From Fibrobacter sp. UWB13 (GTDB taxonomy: Bacteria > Fibrobacterota > Fibrobacteria > Fibrobacterales > Fibrobacteraceae), in contig NZ_FXAX01000006.1 in assembly GCF_900177805.1 (NCBI RefSeq), forward strand, positions 62,001-126,000: DNA of 64,000 bases, written 5' to 3'. Position 1 is the stretch's first letter, and each line of letters begins with the position of its first letter. Under the pieces are notes generated by a model. That model was given only the letters and a program-made list of their open reading frames with translations, had not been told where the DNA came from and ran no database searches. This document shows positions 33,822 to 42,187 of the stretch, one piece after another. The translations under genes were made by a program, and so were the position numbers.

Positions 33822-34661
33822 TTACCTGCTGTATGCAGTCCAGCGTTTCTTGAATCTGGGTTCGTCGATAACCTTACCCCAGATGAATCCACGGCGGACG
33901 CTTTCCCGGCTTATAGAGCGCTCAACAGAGCGCTTTTTAAGCGGGTCTGTAATCTCGGCAGGTTCTCCAGAATAGCCGTTTTCGATATCGCTTTTGCGGG
34001 CGGCTTCGTCTGCTTCTTCGCGAGCCTTGCGGGCACGTTCTTCGAGAATCTTGAGCTGGCTTTGTTTTTCGCTTAACGCCGAAGACACATTTGCGTGTGG
34101 CTTCATGGACTCAAGGTGCTCGTGTGATAACAGGTTGTTCAGCTCTGCGACATCTTGTACGAGAACGTCATATACGCCTTCTCCCATATCATGACCGATG
34201 ATGCGGTGGAGCTGAAGTTGAGAAATCATCTCGATAGCACTACCTTCGGACATTTCGAATTCATCCATCAGGTATTCGACATCGATAATGTCTAACTGGA
34301 CGATGTTCTCTGCAACTTCTCGCATGGTCACATGGTTTCCCATGCGATGATTGCTCTCGGGAATGGGTGGGGGCATTGGAGATTCCATCGTTCCTTGGGA
34401 AGCCTCGCGTTGTGCTGCTTCAAACTGCTTGATGTACTCTTGCAGTTTGCGGGCGGCGAATGGCTTTGGCTCCGGAGGAGCGTCCTCGTCTGTCCTTTCG
34501 TCGAAATCTTCGTCGCTGGTTTCGTCTTCGAGGTCATGCGAAGAATCCGTCTCGGAATTTTGCCACGGCGGTGGCTGCTGCTGAGACTTCTTCTTTGCAT
34601 TTGCCCGCTTGATGAGAGCGTCAATGACAAAGATGGCGATGAATATGAGTAATGATTCCAT
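33822..34661 (-). CDS. Membrane-anchored protein of the nfeD-floA operon (unknown)
   Basis: A 279-residue protein: N-terminal membrane helix (MESLLIFIAIFVIDALI) and a basic stop. A highly acidic and Pro-rich stretch follows (about 35-70). Next is a winged-helix-like segment at about 117-160 (VAENIVQLDIIDVEYLMDEF..SAIEMISQLQLHRIIG) that resembles the FtsK-gamma type fold. A coiled coil (LEERARKAREEADEAARKS) and a basic C-terminus complete it. No known family is recognised. The ATG at 34661 is 22 bases after floA, so the gene is the third member of nfeD-floA-this. A role with flotillin or nucleic acid is inferred only from context and fold resemblance. Confidence 0.7.
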   Translation of the reverse strand: MESLLIFIAIFVIDALIKRANAKKKSQQQPPPWQNSETDSSHDLEDETSDEDFDERTDEDAPPEPKPFAARKLQEYIKQFEAAQREASQGTMESPMPPPIPESNHRMGNHVTMREVAENIVQLDIIDVEYLMDEFEMSEGSAIEMISQLQLHRIIGHDMGEGVYDVLVQDVAELNNLLSHEHLESMKPHANVSSALSEKQSQLKILEERARKAREEADEAARKSDIENGYSGEPAEITDPLKKRSVERSISRESVRRGFIWGKVIDEPRFKKRWTAYSR

Positions 34662-34683
34662 GGGCTAAACCCTTTTGGTCAAA

Positions 34684-35658
34684 TTACTTGTTCACTTCCG
34701 GGGCGGTTCCGATTTCTTTACGCATCTGCGTGTCGGCTTCGATGTTCTTGAGGTTGTAGTAGTCCATCACGCCGAGCTTTCCGTCGCGGAGAGCGGTTGC
34801 CATAGCCATCGGGATCTGGGCTTCGGCTTCCACAAGTTTTGCCTTCATTTCCATCACCTTGGCCTTCATTTCCTGTTCTGCAGCAAATGCCATGGCGCGG
34901 CGTTCTTCTGCCTTTGCCTGAGCAATCTTCTTGTCAGCTTCGGCACGGTCGGTTTCGAGGATAGCACCAATGTTCTGACCCACGTCCACATCTGCAATGT
35001 CGATGGAAAGGATTTCGAATGCTGTACCTGCGTCAAGGCCGGAGGCGAGCACCTTCTTGGAAATCATGTTCGGGTTTTCGAGCACTTCCTTGTGGCTCTG
35101 AGCAGAACCGATGGAGGACACGATGCCTTCGCCAACGCGGGCGACGACTGTTTCTTCGCCGGCACCACCGACGAGCTTCTGGATGCTGGCGCGCACGGTG
35201 ATACGGGTAATGGCGTGGAGCTGGATACCATCGAGAGCCACAGCGGAAACCTTCGGGGTTTCAATCACCTTCGGGTTCACGGACATCTGCACAGCTTCGA
35301 GCACGTTACGGCCGGCAAGGTCAATGGCTGCAGCTTCTTTGAAGTCGAGCTTGATGTTTGCCTTGTTGGCAGCGATGAGTGCCTGGATCACGCGGAGCAC
35401 GTTACCGCGGGAGAGGTAGTGGGCTTCGAGCAAGTTAGTATCGACCGGGAGACCCGCCTTGCAGCTAAGGATTCGGGCTTCCACGATGACCTGAGGCGGA
35501 ACCTTACGGAGGCGCATACCGATGAGCTGGAAAATGCTCACGTTTGCCTTGGAGAACAAGGCCTGGAGCCAGAGGCTAAAGAACTTGCCGATAAAGGCGA
35601 GAACGATGATGACGACGATGGCGGCAATGATAATGCCAACGGTAAGAAGTGTATCCAT
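34684..35658 (-). CDS. floA: Flotillin-like protein FloA
   Basis: Membrane-organising SPFH protein of the FloA/YqfA type (324 residues). It has a membrane helix or re-entrant loop at about 5-25, an SPFH domain, and an Ala/Glu/Lys-rich coiled coil (about 235-290, [19 protein letters not shown] and following). The motif [28 protein letters not shown] is characteristic of FloA. In Bacillus the orthologue forms lipid-raft-like foci and is encoded next to an NfeD protein, as here (40-base gap). Confidence 0.95.
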   Translation of the reverse strand: MDTLLTVGIIIAAIVVIIVLAFIGKFFSLWLQALFSKANVSIFQLIGMRLRKVPPQVIVEARILSCKAGLPVDTNLLEAHYLSRGNVLRVIQALIAANKANIKLDFKEAAAIDLAGRNVLEAVQMSVNPKVIETPKVSAVALDGIQLHAITRITVRASIQKLVGGAGEETVVARVGEGIVSSIGSAQSHKEVLENPNMISKKVLASGLDAGTAFEILSIDIADVDVGQNIGAILETDRAEADKKIAQAKAEERRAMAFAAEQEMKAKVMEMKAKLVEAEAQIPMAMATALRDGKLGVMDYYNLKNIEADTQMRKEIGTAPEVNK

Positions 35659-35698
35659 TTGTTTTTCTCCAAGTTAGTTGTTTTGTTTAAAATCTATG

Positions 35699-37240
35699 TT
35701 AGGCGCGGGTCACCCAGATGTGGGCTTCTTGCACGGATTCGACCTTGACGTTTTCGCCGGCTTCGATGATTTCGCCGTGGGTCTGTACGTCGAAAAGTTT
35801 TGTACTTCCATCCGGCAGAGTAAAGCTTGCTTGGCCTACAGGGCGGAGGAATGTTTTGGCTGTTCCGACAGTGCCAATGGCGACTTCTTGCACAGCTTCG
35901 GTCGGGGAGACGGCTGTTTCCATGTCGGTCTTGAGCATCGGTGTCCAGCCTTCGGGTAAAAGCGGAATGAGGTACTTGCTTGCGGCAATCGGGATGATAA
36001 GTGCAATCGCTGCACTCCCGAGAACGAAGAACAGCCCGAATAGCCATGGGGTGGCATCGAATGTTGTTTCGACGGCTTCTGGGACGTATTCCGGGATGTT
36101 TGCCGTATCAAAGCTCATGATGAGTGCGATAATCATGCAGGCGATGCCGCCAACGCCGAATAGGAATGTGCCCGGCATGACGAATATCTCGACTAAGAAC
36201 AAAATCACGCCTGCCACAAGCAGAATTGCCGGGATGTAGCCGTCGAGCTGCGGTGCGAACTGCCCGAAAAAGACGATGCCGATAAGGATGATACCGATAA
36301 TGCCGAACATTCCAAATCCAGGCGTCTTAAATTCTATATAAAGTGCACCGAATCCGAGAATCAGGAGGATGCCTGAGATAGCGGCGATGGCGCTTGCGAT
36401 TTTCTCGCCGGTGTTCGTTTCGACTTCGCTTTTGCGTTCGATGGCGAGTTTTGTTTCAAAGTCTTCGCGGTTCTTGAATGTACCTCTGGAGAAACCGAGC
36501 TCTTCGGCTTCCTTGTCGGTCATGGTCAAGAGTTCGCCTTCTTTTACGAGAATCTTGGGCGCGCCCCAGAACTTCTTTTCGGTGCTGTCGAGGACTGCAA
36601 ACTTTTTGCCTTCAATGATAAGCGTGGTGTCGCGCTGTGTCGGCGTTCCCTTATCAAGCGTGGCGGTAAGCTCAAGTACTTCGAGTTCCGGAGTCACAAA
36701 CGAGGAGGCTAGGAGCTCGGGGTAGTTGTTGCGCTGGGCGAGGTTCCTGAACTTTGCGCGGAGCGGGGACTGGATCTTTTCACCGACGATTTGCGGTGTA
36801 CCGTCGCCACCTTGCACAATCGGGGCGCAGTCGCCAATAGTTGTGGCTTCGAGCATGTAGAGGCGTTTGCAGGCAAGTGCGATGAGAGAACCGGCGCTTA
36901 TTGCCTTCTTTTTCACGAGAGCGATGGTTTCGGGACCCTTGACGGCCATGATGGTATCGACGAGGTCGAATGCCGCATCGAGGCGACCGCCGAACGTGTT
37001 TATTTCAAAGACGATGTAGTCAGGTTTCTTTTCGAGAGCTTCACCAATAGCTCGGGCGCAGAATTCGTACATGGCGGGGTCGACGTCGCCTTCCAGTTTA
37101 ATCCAGACCGCCTGTTTTTTGGGGGCTGAAATCTCGGTTTTTGCGGAATCGACCACTGGTGTTGTGACGGTTGTCGTATCGGCGAACGTAAATGAGGCTA
37201 AAAATGCTAAAAGGAGAAATAATTTGGGTAATAATTTCAT
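35699..37240 (-). CDS. nfeD: NfeD family membrane-bound ClpP-class serine protease
   Basis: Long-form NfeD (513 residues from the ATG at 37240, chosen because it opens the signal peptide MKLLPKLFLLLAFLASFTFA). The periplasmic ClpP-class domain has INTFGGRLDAA and the catalytic Ser in KKAISAGSLIALAC. Then come about five membrane helices (ISGILLILGFGALYI through IACMIIALIMSF and WLFGLFFVLGSAAIALI) and a C-terminal OB-like domain (GTVGTAKTFLRPVGQASF). Family knowledge links NfeD with flotillins and stomatins in membrane quality control; floA follows directly. Confidence 0.93.
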   Translation of the reverse strand: MKLLPKLFLLLAFLASFTFADTTTVTTPVVDSAKTEISAPKKQAVWIKLEGDVDPAMYEFCARAIGEALEKKPDYIVFEINTFGGRLDAAFDLVDTIMAVKGPETIALVKKKAISAGSLIALACKRLYMLEATTIGDCAPIVQGGDGTPQIVGEKIQSPLRAKFRNLAQRNNYPELLASSFVTPELEVLELTATLDKGTPTQRDTTLIIEGKKFAVLDSTEKKFWGAPKILVKEGELLTMTDKEAEELGFSRGTFKNREDFETKLAIERKSEVETNTGEKIASAIAAISGILLILGFGALYIEFKTPGFGMFGIIGIILIGIVFFGQFAPQLDGYIPAILLVAGVILFLVEIFVMPGTFLFGVGGIACMIIALIMSFDTANIPEYVPEAVETTFDATPWLFGLFFVLGSAAIALIIPIAASKYLIPLLPEGWTPMLKTDMETAVSPTEAVQEVAIGTVGTAKTFLRPVGQASFTLPDGSTKLFDVQTHGEIIEAGENVKVESVQEAHIWVTRA

Positions 37241-37400
37241 ATCGTCAATGTATAAAGATTTGTTTTCGTATGGACACATTTTTGTGAAAAAAAGCACGTT
37301 TTTAAAGAAAAACTAGTTCAAATGCATTTATTTTTTGAAATTTCCCGTCGAAACGCGTTTTCAAAATGTATAATATACTTGGAAATGTTACAAAAAACTT

Positions 37401-40400
37401 ATGAACAATAATTTTTTTAAAAGAAATCTAATTGTATCGCTGCTCCTAGTTGCGTTTTTGTTTATTGTAACAAACGTTTCTTTTTTGTACATAAACAGGC
37501 AAGCGATTGACGATAGCTGGGACTCCCTTGACGAAGTTGCCTATGCTTCTGAAGCGAAAATTGGATTTTTGGGACGTTCTCTGTTGAGCGCCTTGTCCAA
37601 TATTTCGACTGTGGTGGGGATGGAAGAGAATCTCCTGTCTGAAAACATGATTCGTTTGATCCGCGGATCCCGTATTGGTCCTCTGGTTTCTGTGGTTCGC
37701 TTGTATTTGCCCGATGGTCACATTATTGCAGACCATGCGGTTGTTTTTGATTCTTCGTATATAGAGAACTATCAGAAAATCGTATCTCCCAAGCCGTACA
37801 TTTCGAAAGTGGGTCGCGATGTTGTTCATTCCGAAAATATCGTGTTTGAACAGATGGTGCCTGTCCGTCGTAGGGGACAGGTGGTGGCTATGCTTTCTGC
37901 TGTTTCCGAAATCAAGGCGCTATATGGCTATGTCGCGTCAAATGCGTTCAAGGGTAAGGTTTCCCTGATTGTGGTTGACCGTCGAGATGGTTCCTTTGTT
38001 GTCGAAAAAACGGGAAAATGGAAGAATTTTAATGATCTGGTAAGGACTATCAATCCCAAGAGCGGTTATTCTCTGGATGAATGGGCTGCTAACGTGATGA
38101 AGGGTGAAAGTGCGCATTTGTCGTACGAGGAAACTTCGTCGGATGAGGCTAAGCTTTTGGTGGCTCTGCCTTTGTTTGGTGGCAGCTGGACTCAGCTTTT
38201 GTATGTCAACGAAAATATTGCATTTGCCCGTGTCGATAAAATCCGCAAGTTCTATATCGGGCTTTCTGCCATTGAACTTCTCGTGATTCTCTTGTATTTG
38301 CTCCGTATGGTGTGGAATGCCCGCCGTATGGCAGAAGCCGAAAGTAACGAATATTCTGAAATTGCAGATGCCTTGAGCGGAACTTATGAATGCATTTTCT
38401 ACGTGAACGTTCTGGACGATACATTTGACACGTTCCATTCCGACAGGCTTATGGATAAGCTACACGAAGAGGTTCACGGAAAGGACTTCTTCTTTGAATC
38501 GATATCGAGCTTGCGTCATAATCTTTATGAAGACGATCTTGAAGTTGTCATGCACTTTATGGAAAAGGGTTCCTTCTTAAAACGTCTTGAAGAAAATCCA
38601 AGTGCATCTGTGGAATATAGGCTTGTCATTGATGGAAATCCGCGATTCTATCGAATGAAGGCGATTAAGTCCAGTAAGGACGAAAACCACGTCATCGTGG
38701 CTGTTGAAAATATCGATTCCGAAGTCAATAAGGCTATTGCACAACGCCAGGAAATGGACCGTAACAATAGGGTGATTGAGTCCCTGGCTTCTGACTTTGA
38801 CTTTGTGAACTACGTAACGATTGGCGAAGATGCTTCTTCGGACTTTGTTGTGACGTACCGCGCCAGTTCTGTGCTTTTGAAGGCAATCCCTGGATGGTCT
38901 TCTGAAAAGAGTTTCTCTAAGAGAATGGATCTGTTGCTCAAGTATCTTGTCTGTGATTCTGACAAAAATCAGTTCCAGGTGCAGACGAGCCGCGATCGCC
39001 TTGTCTCGACGTTGAAGAACGAATCGGTGATTCATGTCAACTTCAAGATCAAGCTTGAAGGCAAGGAAGTTTGTTACCAGATGAAGATTATTGCCGACAA
39101 GGATGAAATTGGCAATCTCAAGGGTATCGTTTTTGGTCTGCACAGTGTCGATGAAGAAATCAAGAAGCAGATGGAAATCCAGTCGAACCTGAAGCAGAAC
39201 CTTGAAATTATCGACATTCTTTCGGAAGATTATTCATCACTCTTCTACTTCAATCTTGTCGATAACACAAGCGGTGTCCTTGCTGTTCGTGAAGATATTA
39301 GGGCTGCTTTAAAGGATCCTTTTGCCAACTGCGAAAGGCTGGAAGATGTCTTTAAGGCGTTTGTCCTGGATATGGCGCACCCGGATGACCGTGAAAAGCT
39401 TATCGGGCTTGCTTCTAGAGAGTATGTGGCCGGACAGCTTATGCACCAGAAGCGCCTGACTATTGTATTTAGGCACCTCTATGGTACAGAATACAAGTAT
39501 ACGCGTCTCGTGTTTGCCAAGGCTGAACCGATTGATGTCCCGCCGAAGCTTATCGCTGTTGGCTTTGTCGAAGTGGATGCCCAGTACCGTGCAGAAACGG
39601 AACACCAGGAAAATATTGAACGCATTATGAGCCTTTCGGACCAGTATGAAGTCGTGTTCGATGTCAATATCGATACGGGCTTGTTTAGCGTTTCGTTGAA
39701 AGGCGGAAAGTTCAAGGATGTCGTTAATGAAGAGACTGGAGAAGGCGTTGACTTCTTTAAGGACAGGGTGAAGGATGTCCGCAAGATTGTCTATAAGGAC
39801 GATGTGGATTTGATTTTCCATGCTCTTAATCGAGATAATGTTATTGCTCGCTTGCAACATGAAAACTCGTTCTTCCAGGATTATCGACGCGTAACTAGCG
39901 AAGGCCTTAAATGGTACCGCATGAAGGTGACCAAGATGGGTGACTGGTCTAAGAACCGTCGCGTACTCGTTGGGCTCTTTAATAACGATGTCGTTTATCG
40001 TAAGGAAATGGCGCAGCAGGCGGCTTTGGAACAGGCGCTTGAAATGGCGAAGTCCGCATCGCGCGCAAAGACGATGTTCCTTAACAACATGAGCCATGAT
40101 ATTCGTACTCCGATGAATGCTATTATCGGTTATACGGAACTGGCGACCATGCATATTGGCAACAAGGAGCAGGTCAAGGGATTCCTTGGAAAGATTGAAC
40201 TTTCGTCGAATCACTTGCTGTCGCTTATTAACGATGTGCTTGACATGAGCCGTATTGAATCGGGCAAGCTGAACTTGAATGCAAAGCCGGAACACCTGCC
40301 CGAGATTATCCATACGCTCAAGGATATTGTGCAGGCGGATATCAATGCAAAGAAGTTGCAGTTCTTTGCCAATAGTATCGGTGTCCACAATGAAGATGTT

Positions 40401-41597
40401 GTCTGTGATAGGCTCCGTTTGAATCAGGTTTTATTGAACGTGGTTTCGAATGCTATCAAGTACACACCTGCAGGTGGCTCTATCTGGTTCTCCGTGGAGC
40501 AGAAGGAATCTCCGGAACCGGGCTTTGGGGCTTATGAATTTAGGATCAAAGACTCGGGCATCGGCATGAGTGAAGATTTCTTGCCGAAGATTTATGATGC
40601 CTTTACGCGTGTGAACTCCTCGACGGTTTCTGGTATTCAGGGAACTGGCCTTGGCATGGCGATTACAAAGAACATCGTCGATATGATGAAGGGTTCCATT
40701 GATATCAAGAGCAAGGTGGACGAAGGAACCGATGTCGTTATCGACTTTAAGTTCAAGCTTGCTGGGACTAAGCAGGAATCGTCTCGCATCAAGGAACTGG
40801 AAGGCAAGAGGGTTCTTGTCATTGATGATGATGTGGACTGCGCTAAGAGCATTCCGCAGATCTTTAAGGAATTTGGCGTTGATGCGGAGTGTTGCTATTC
40901 CGGTGCGGATGCCTTGAAACGAGTGGAAGCATCGAAGAATGAAGGACGTTCTTATGATGCGTTCCTCGTGGACTGGCGCATGCCGAACATGGATGGCATG
41001 AAGACGACGAAGATGCTTCGCGAATTGCTGGGGAATGATATCCTCGTGATTGTGATGTCTGCTTATGAATGGTCGGATATAGAGGACAAGGCGACTGAAG
41101 TTGGAATCCACAACTTTGTGAGCAAGCCGGTGTTCCCGTCAGATGCCCGTGATACGCTGATGCGTAGTTTTGGGCTGATGCAGGCGGAAACTCCTGTGTC
41201 GGATAAGAAAGTCAGCTTTAACGGTAAGAAGGTGTTGCTTGTCGATGACAACGAACTGAACCGTGAAATTGCTCAGGAAATTCTGGAAGACTGCGGAATC
41301 CTTGTGACGACGGCTTGCGATGGCGAGAAGGCGGTGGAGTACATGAAAAATGTACAGCCGGGCGCCTGCGACTTGATCTTGATGGATGTCCAGATGCCGA
41401 TTATGGATGGTTACGAGGCAACGCGGCTTATCCGTAAGCTCGATAACAAGATTGCGGCGGATATCCCGATTATTGCTATGACGGCAAACGCGTTTGCTGA
41501 TGACCAGCAGGCGGCTTTGGATGCCGGCATGAACGAGCATGTGGCAAAACCCGTGAACGTCAGCAAACTGAAGGAAGTTCTGTCAAGATTCTTGTAG
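37401..41597 (+). CDS. Hybrid sensor histidine kinase with four PAS-like domains and two receivers
   Basis: A 1398-residue membrane sensor. Two membrane helices (about 9-31 and 283-303) flank an extracytoplasmic Cache-like domain. Four tandem PAS-like units of ~130 residues follow (about 320-880). Then HisKA with phospho-acceptor H899 in NNMSHDIRTPMNAI, an HATPase domain ending GTGLGMAITKNIV, and two receiver domains with phospho-Asp D1191 (FLVDWRMPN) and D1329 (LILMDVQMP). The first receiver has DDD in its acidic pocket, and the second ends in TANAFADD..KPVN. No Hpt or output gene adjoins, so the downstream partner is unknown. A TATAAT -10 lies at 37369-37374. Confidence 0.92.
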   Translation: MNNNFFKRNLIVSLLLVAFLFIVTNVSFLYINRQAIDDSWDSLDEVAYASEAKIGFLGRSLLSALSNISTVVGMEENLLSENMIRLIRGSRIGPLVSVVRLYLPDGHIIADHAVVFDSSYIENYQKIVSPKPYISKVGRDVVHSENIVFEQMVPVRRRGQVVAMLSAVSEIKALYGYVASNAFKGKVSLIVVDRRDGSFVVEKTGKWKNFNDLVRTINPKSGYSLDEWAANVMKGESAHLSYEETSSDEAKLLVALPLFGGSWTQLLYVNENIAFARVDKIRKFYIGLSAIELLVILLYLLRMVWNARRMAEAESNEYSEIADALSGTYECIFYVNVLDDTFDTFHSDRLMDKLHEEVHGKDFFFESISSLRHNLYEDDLEVVMHFMEKGSFLKRLEENPSASVEYRLVIDGNPRFYRMKAIKSSKDENHVIVAVENIDSEVNKAIAQRQEMDRNNRVIESLASDFDFVNYVTIGEDASSDFVVTYRASSVLLKAIPGWSSEKSFSKRMDLLLKYLVCDSDKNQFQVQTSRDRLVSTLKNESVIHVNFKIKLEGKEVCYQMKIIADKDEIGNLKGIVFGLHSVDEEIKKQMEIQSNLKQNLEIIDILSEDYSSLFYFNLVDNTSGVLAVREDIRAALKDPFANCERLEDVFKAFVLDMAHPDDREKLIGLASREYVAGQLMHQKRLTIVFRHLYGTEYKYTRLVFAKAEPIDVPPKLIAVGFVEVDAQYRAETEHQENIERIMSLSDQYEVVFDVNIDTGLFSVSLKGGKFKDVVNEETGEGVDFFKDRVKDVRKIVYKDDVDLIFHALNRDNVIARLQHENSFFQDYRRVTSEGLKWYRMKVTKMGDWSKNRRVLVGLFNNDVVYRKEMAQQAALEQALEMAKSASRAKTMFLNNMSHDIRTPMNAIIGYTELATMHIGNKEQVKGFLGKIELSSNHLLSLINDVLDMSRIESGKLNLNAKPEHLPEIIHTLKDIVQADINAKKLQFFANSIGVHNEDVVCDRLRLNQVLLNVVSNAIKYTPAGGSIWFSVEQKESPEPGFGAYEFRIKDSGIGMSEDFLPKIYDAFTRVNSSTVSGIQGTGLGMAITKNIVDMMKGSIDIKSKVDEGTDVVIDFKFKLAGTKQESSRIKELEGKRVLVIDDDVDCAKSIPQIFKEFGVDAECCYSGADALKRVEASKNEGRSYDAFLVDWRMPNMDGMKTTKMLRELLGNDILVIVMSAYEWSDIEDKATEVGIHNFVSKPVFPSDARDTLMRSFGLMQAETPVSDKKVSFNGKKVLLVDDNELNREIAQEILEDCGILVTTACDGEKAVEYMKNVQPGACDLILMDVQMPIMDGYEATRLIRKLDNKIAADIPIIAMTANAFADDQQAALDAGMNEHVAKPVNVSKLKEVLSRFL

Positions 41598-41625
41598 AGC
41601 AGTAAGACAAGGGCTTGGAAAATTG

Positions 41626-41700
41626 ACTGGATCCTTCACTATCGTTCAGGATGACGATTGTGTTGACGTCATTCTGACCCTGAAAGGGGAAGAATCCAGT
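41626..41700. repeat. ACTGGA..TTCAGG inverted-repeat element
   Basis: Imperfect 75-bp palindrome: left arm ACTGGATCCTTCACT.. TTCAGGATGACG, right arm its near complement ending GAATCCAGT. The left arm is closely matched (about 27 of 31 bases) by sequence inside the methyltransferase gene at 61315-61345, so this is a dispersed repeat. It may also end the kinase transcript. Confidence 0.7.
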
Positions 41701-41725
41701 TAAAAAGACCCTTTTTCCTGCATTT

Positions 41726-41760
41726 TCTAATAACTATTAACTATTAACTAACCACTAATT
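41726..41760 (+). repeat. Heptad-repeat array (C), upstream of rpsO
   Basis: Five 7-mers in register: TCTAATA, ACTATTA, ACTATTA, ACTAACC, ACTAATT, ending four bases before a TATATA that may be the rpsO -10. Preceded by GCATTTTC, as is array D at 54872. Confidence 0.65.
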
Positions 41761-41763
41761 TTC

Positions 41764-41885
41764 TATATATGAGCTCAAATTGCATTTTTGCCTGGGTCCT
41801 GTGACCAGATTCGCCAATTCCACTGGTGCTAGAGCAGTAAACTCGGACAAAAACATGTAATGAAACAAACAATCAAAAAAAAGGA
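41764..41885 (+). promoter_or_regulatory. rpsO leader with alternative hairpins
   Basis: A candidate -10 TATATA (41764-41769) is followed by a ~115-base leader. CTGGGTC (41792-41798) can pair with GACCAG (41803-41808), and the same ACCAG can instead pair with CTGGT (41823-41827). Mutually exclusive structures are typical of S15 autoregulation, but this is only a visual inference. Confidence 0.35.
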
Positions 41886-41894
41886 ATGGCTACA

Positions 41895-42167
41895 ATGGCT
41901 ACTATCACAAAAGAAAAGGCTGCAGAACTCACCGCTAAGTTTGGTGCTAACGAAAAGGACACCGGTAACGTCCGCGTTCAGATCGCTATCCTCACGGAAA
42001 AGATCAAGAACCTCACCGAACACATCAAGACCAACAAGAAGGACTTCCACTCTCTCCGCGGTCTGTCCATGATGGTTGCAAAGCGCAAGAACCTTCTCAA
42101 GTACTACGGCGAAAAGGACATTATCGCTCAGCGTGCATTGATCAAGGATCTCGGTCTCCGCGGCTAA
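41895..42167 (+). CDS. rpsO: 30S ribosomal protein S15
   Basis: Binds 16S rRNA in the platform of the small subunit. The second ATG (41895) was chosen: it gives 90 residues, the family norm, and has AAGGA nine bases upstream, whereas the ATG at 41886 directly abuts that AAGGA. Conserved S15 segments include GNVRVQIAILTEKIKNLTEHI, DFHSLRGLSMMVAKRKNLL and YYGEKD. pnp begins 20 bases downstream, the classical rpsO-pnp operon, in which PNPase often controls its own mRNA. Confidence 0.96.
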   Translation: MATITKEKAAELTAKFGANEKDTGNVRVQIAILTEKIKNLTEHIKTNKKDFHSLRGLSMMVAKRKNLLKYYGEKDIIAQRALIKDLGLRG

Positions 42168-42187
42168 TTCTCTGACTGGAGATTTTT

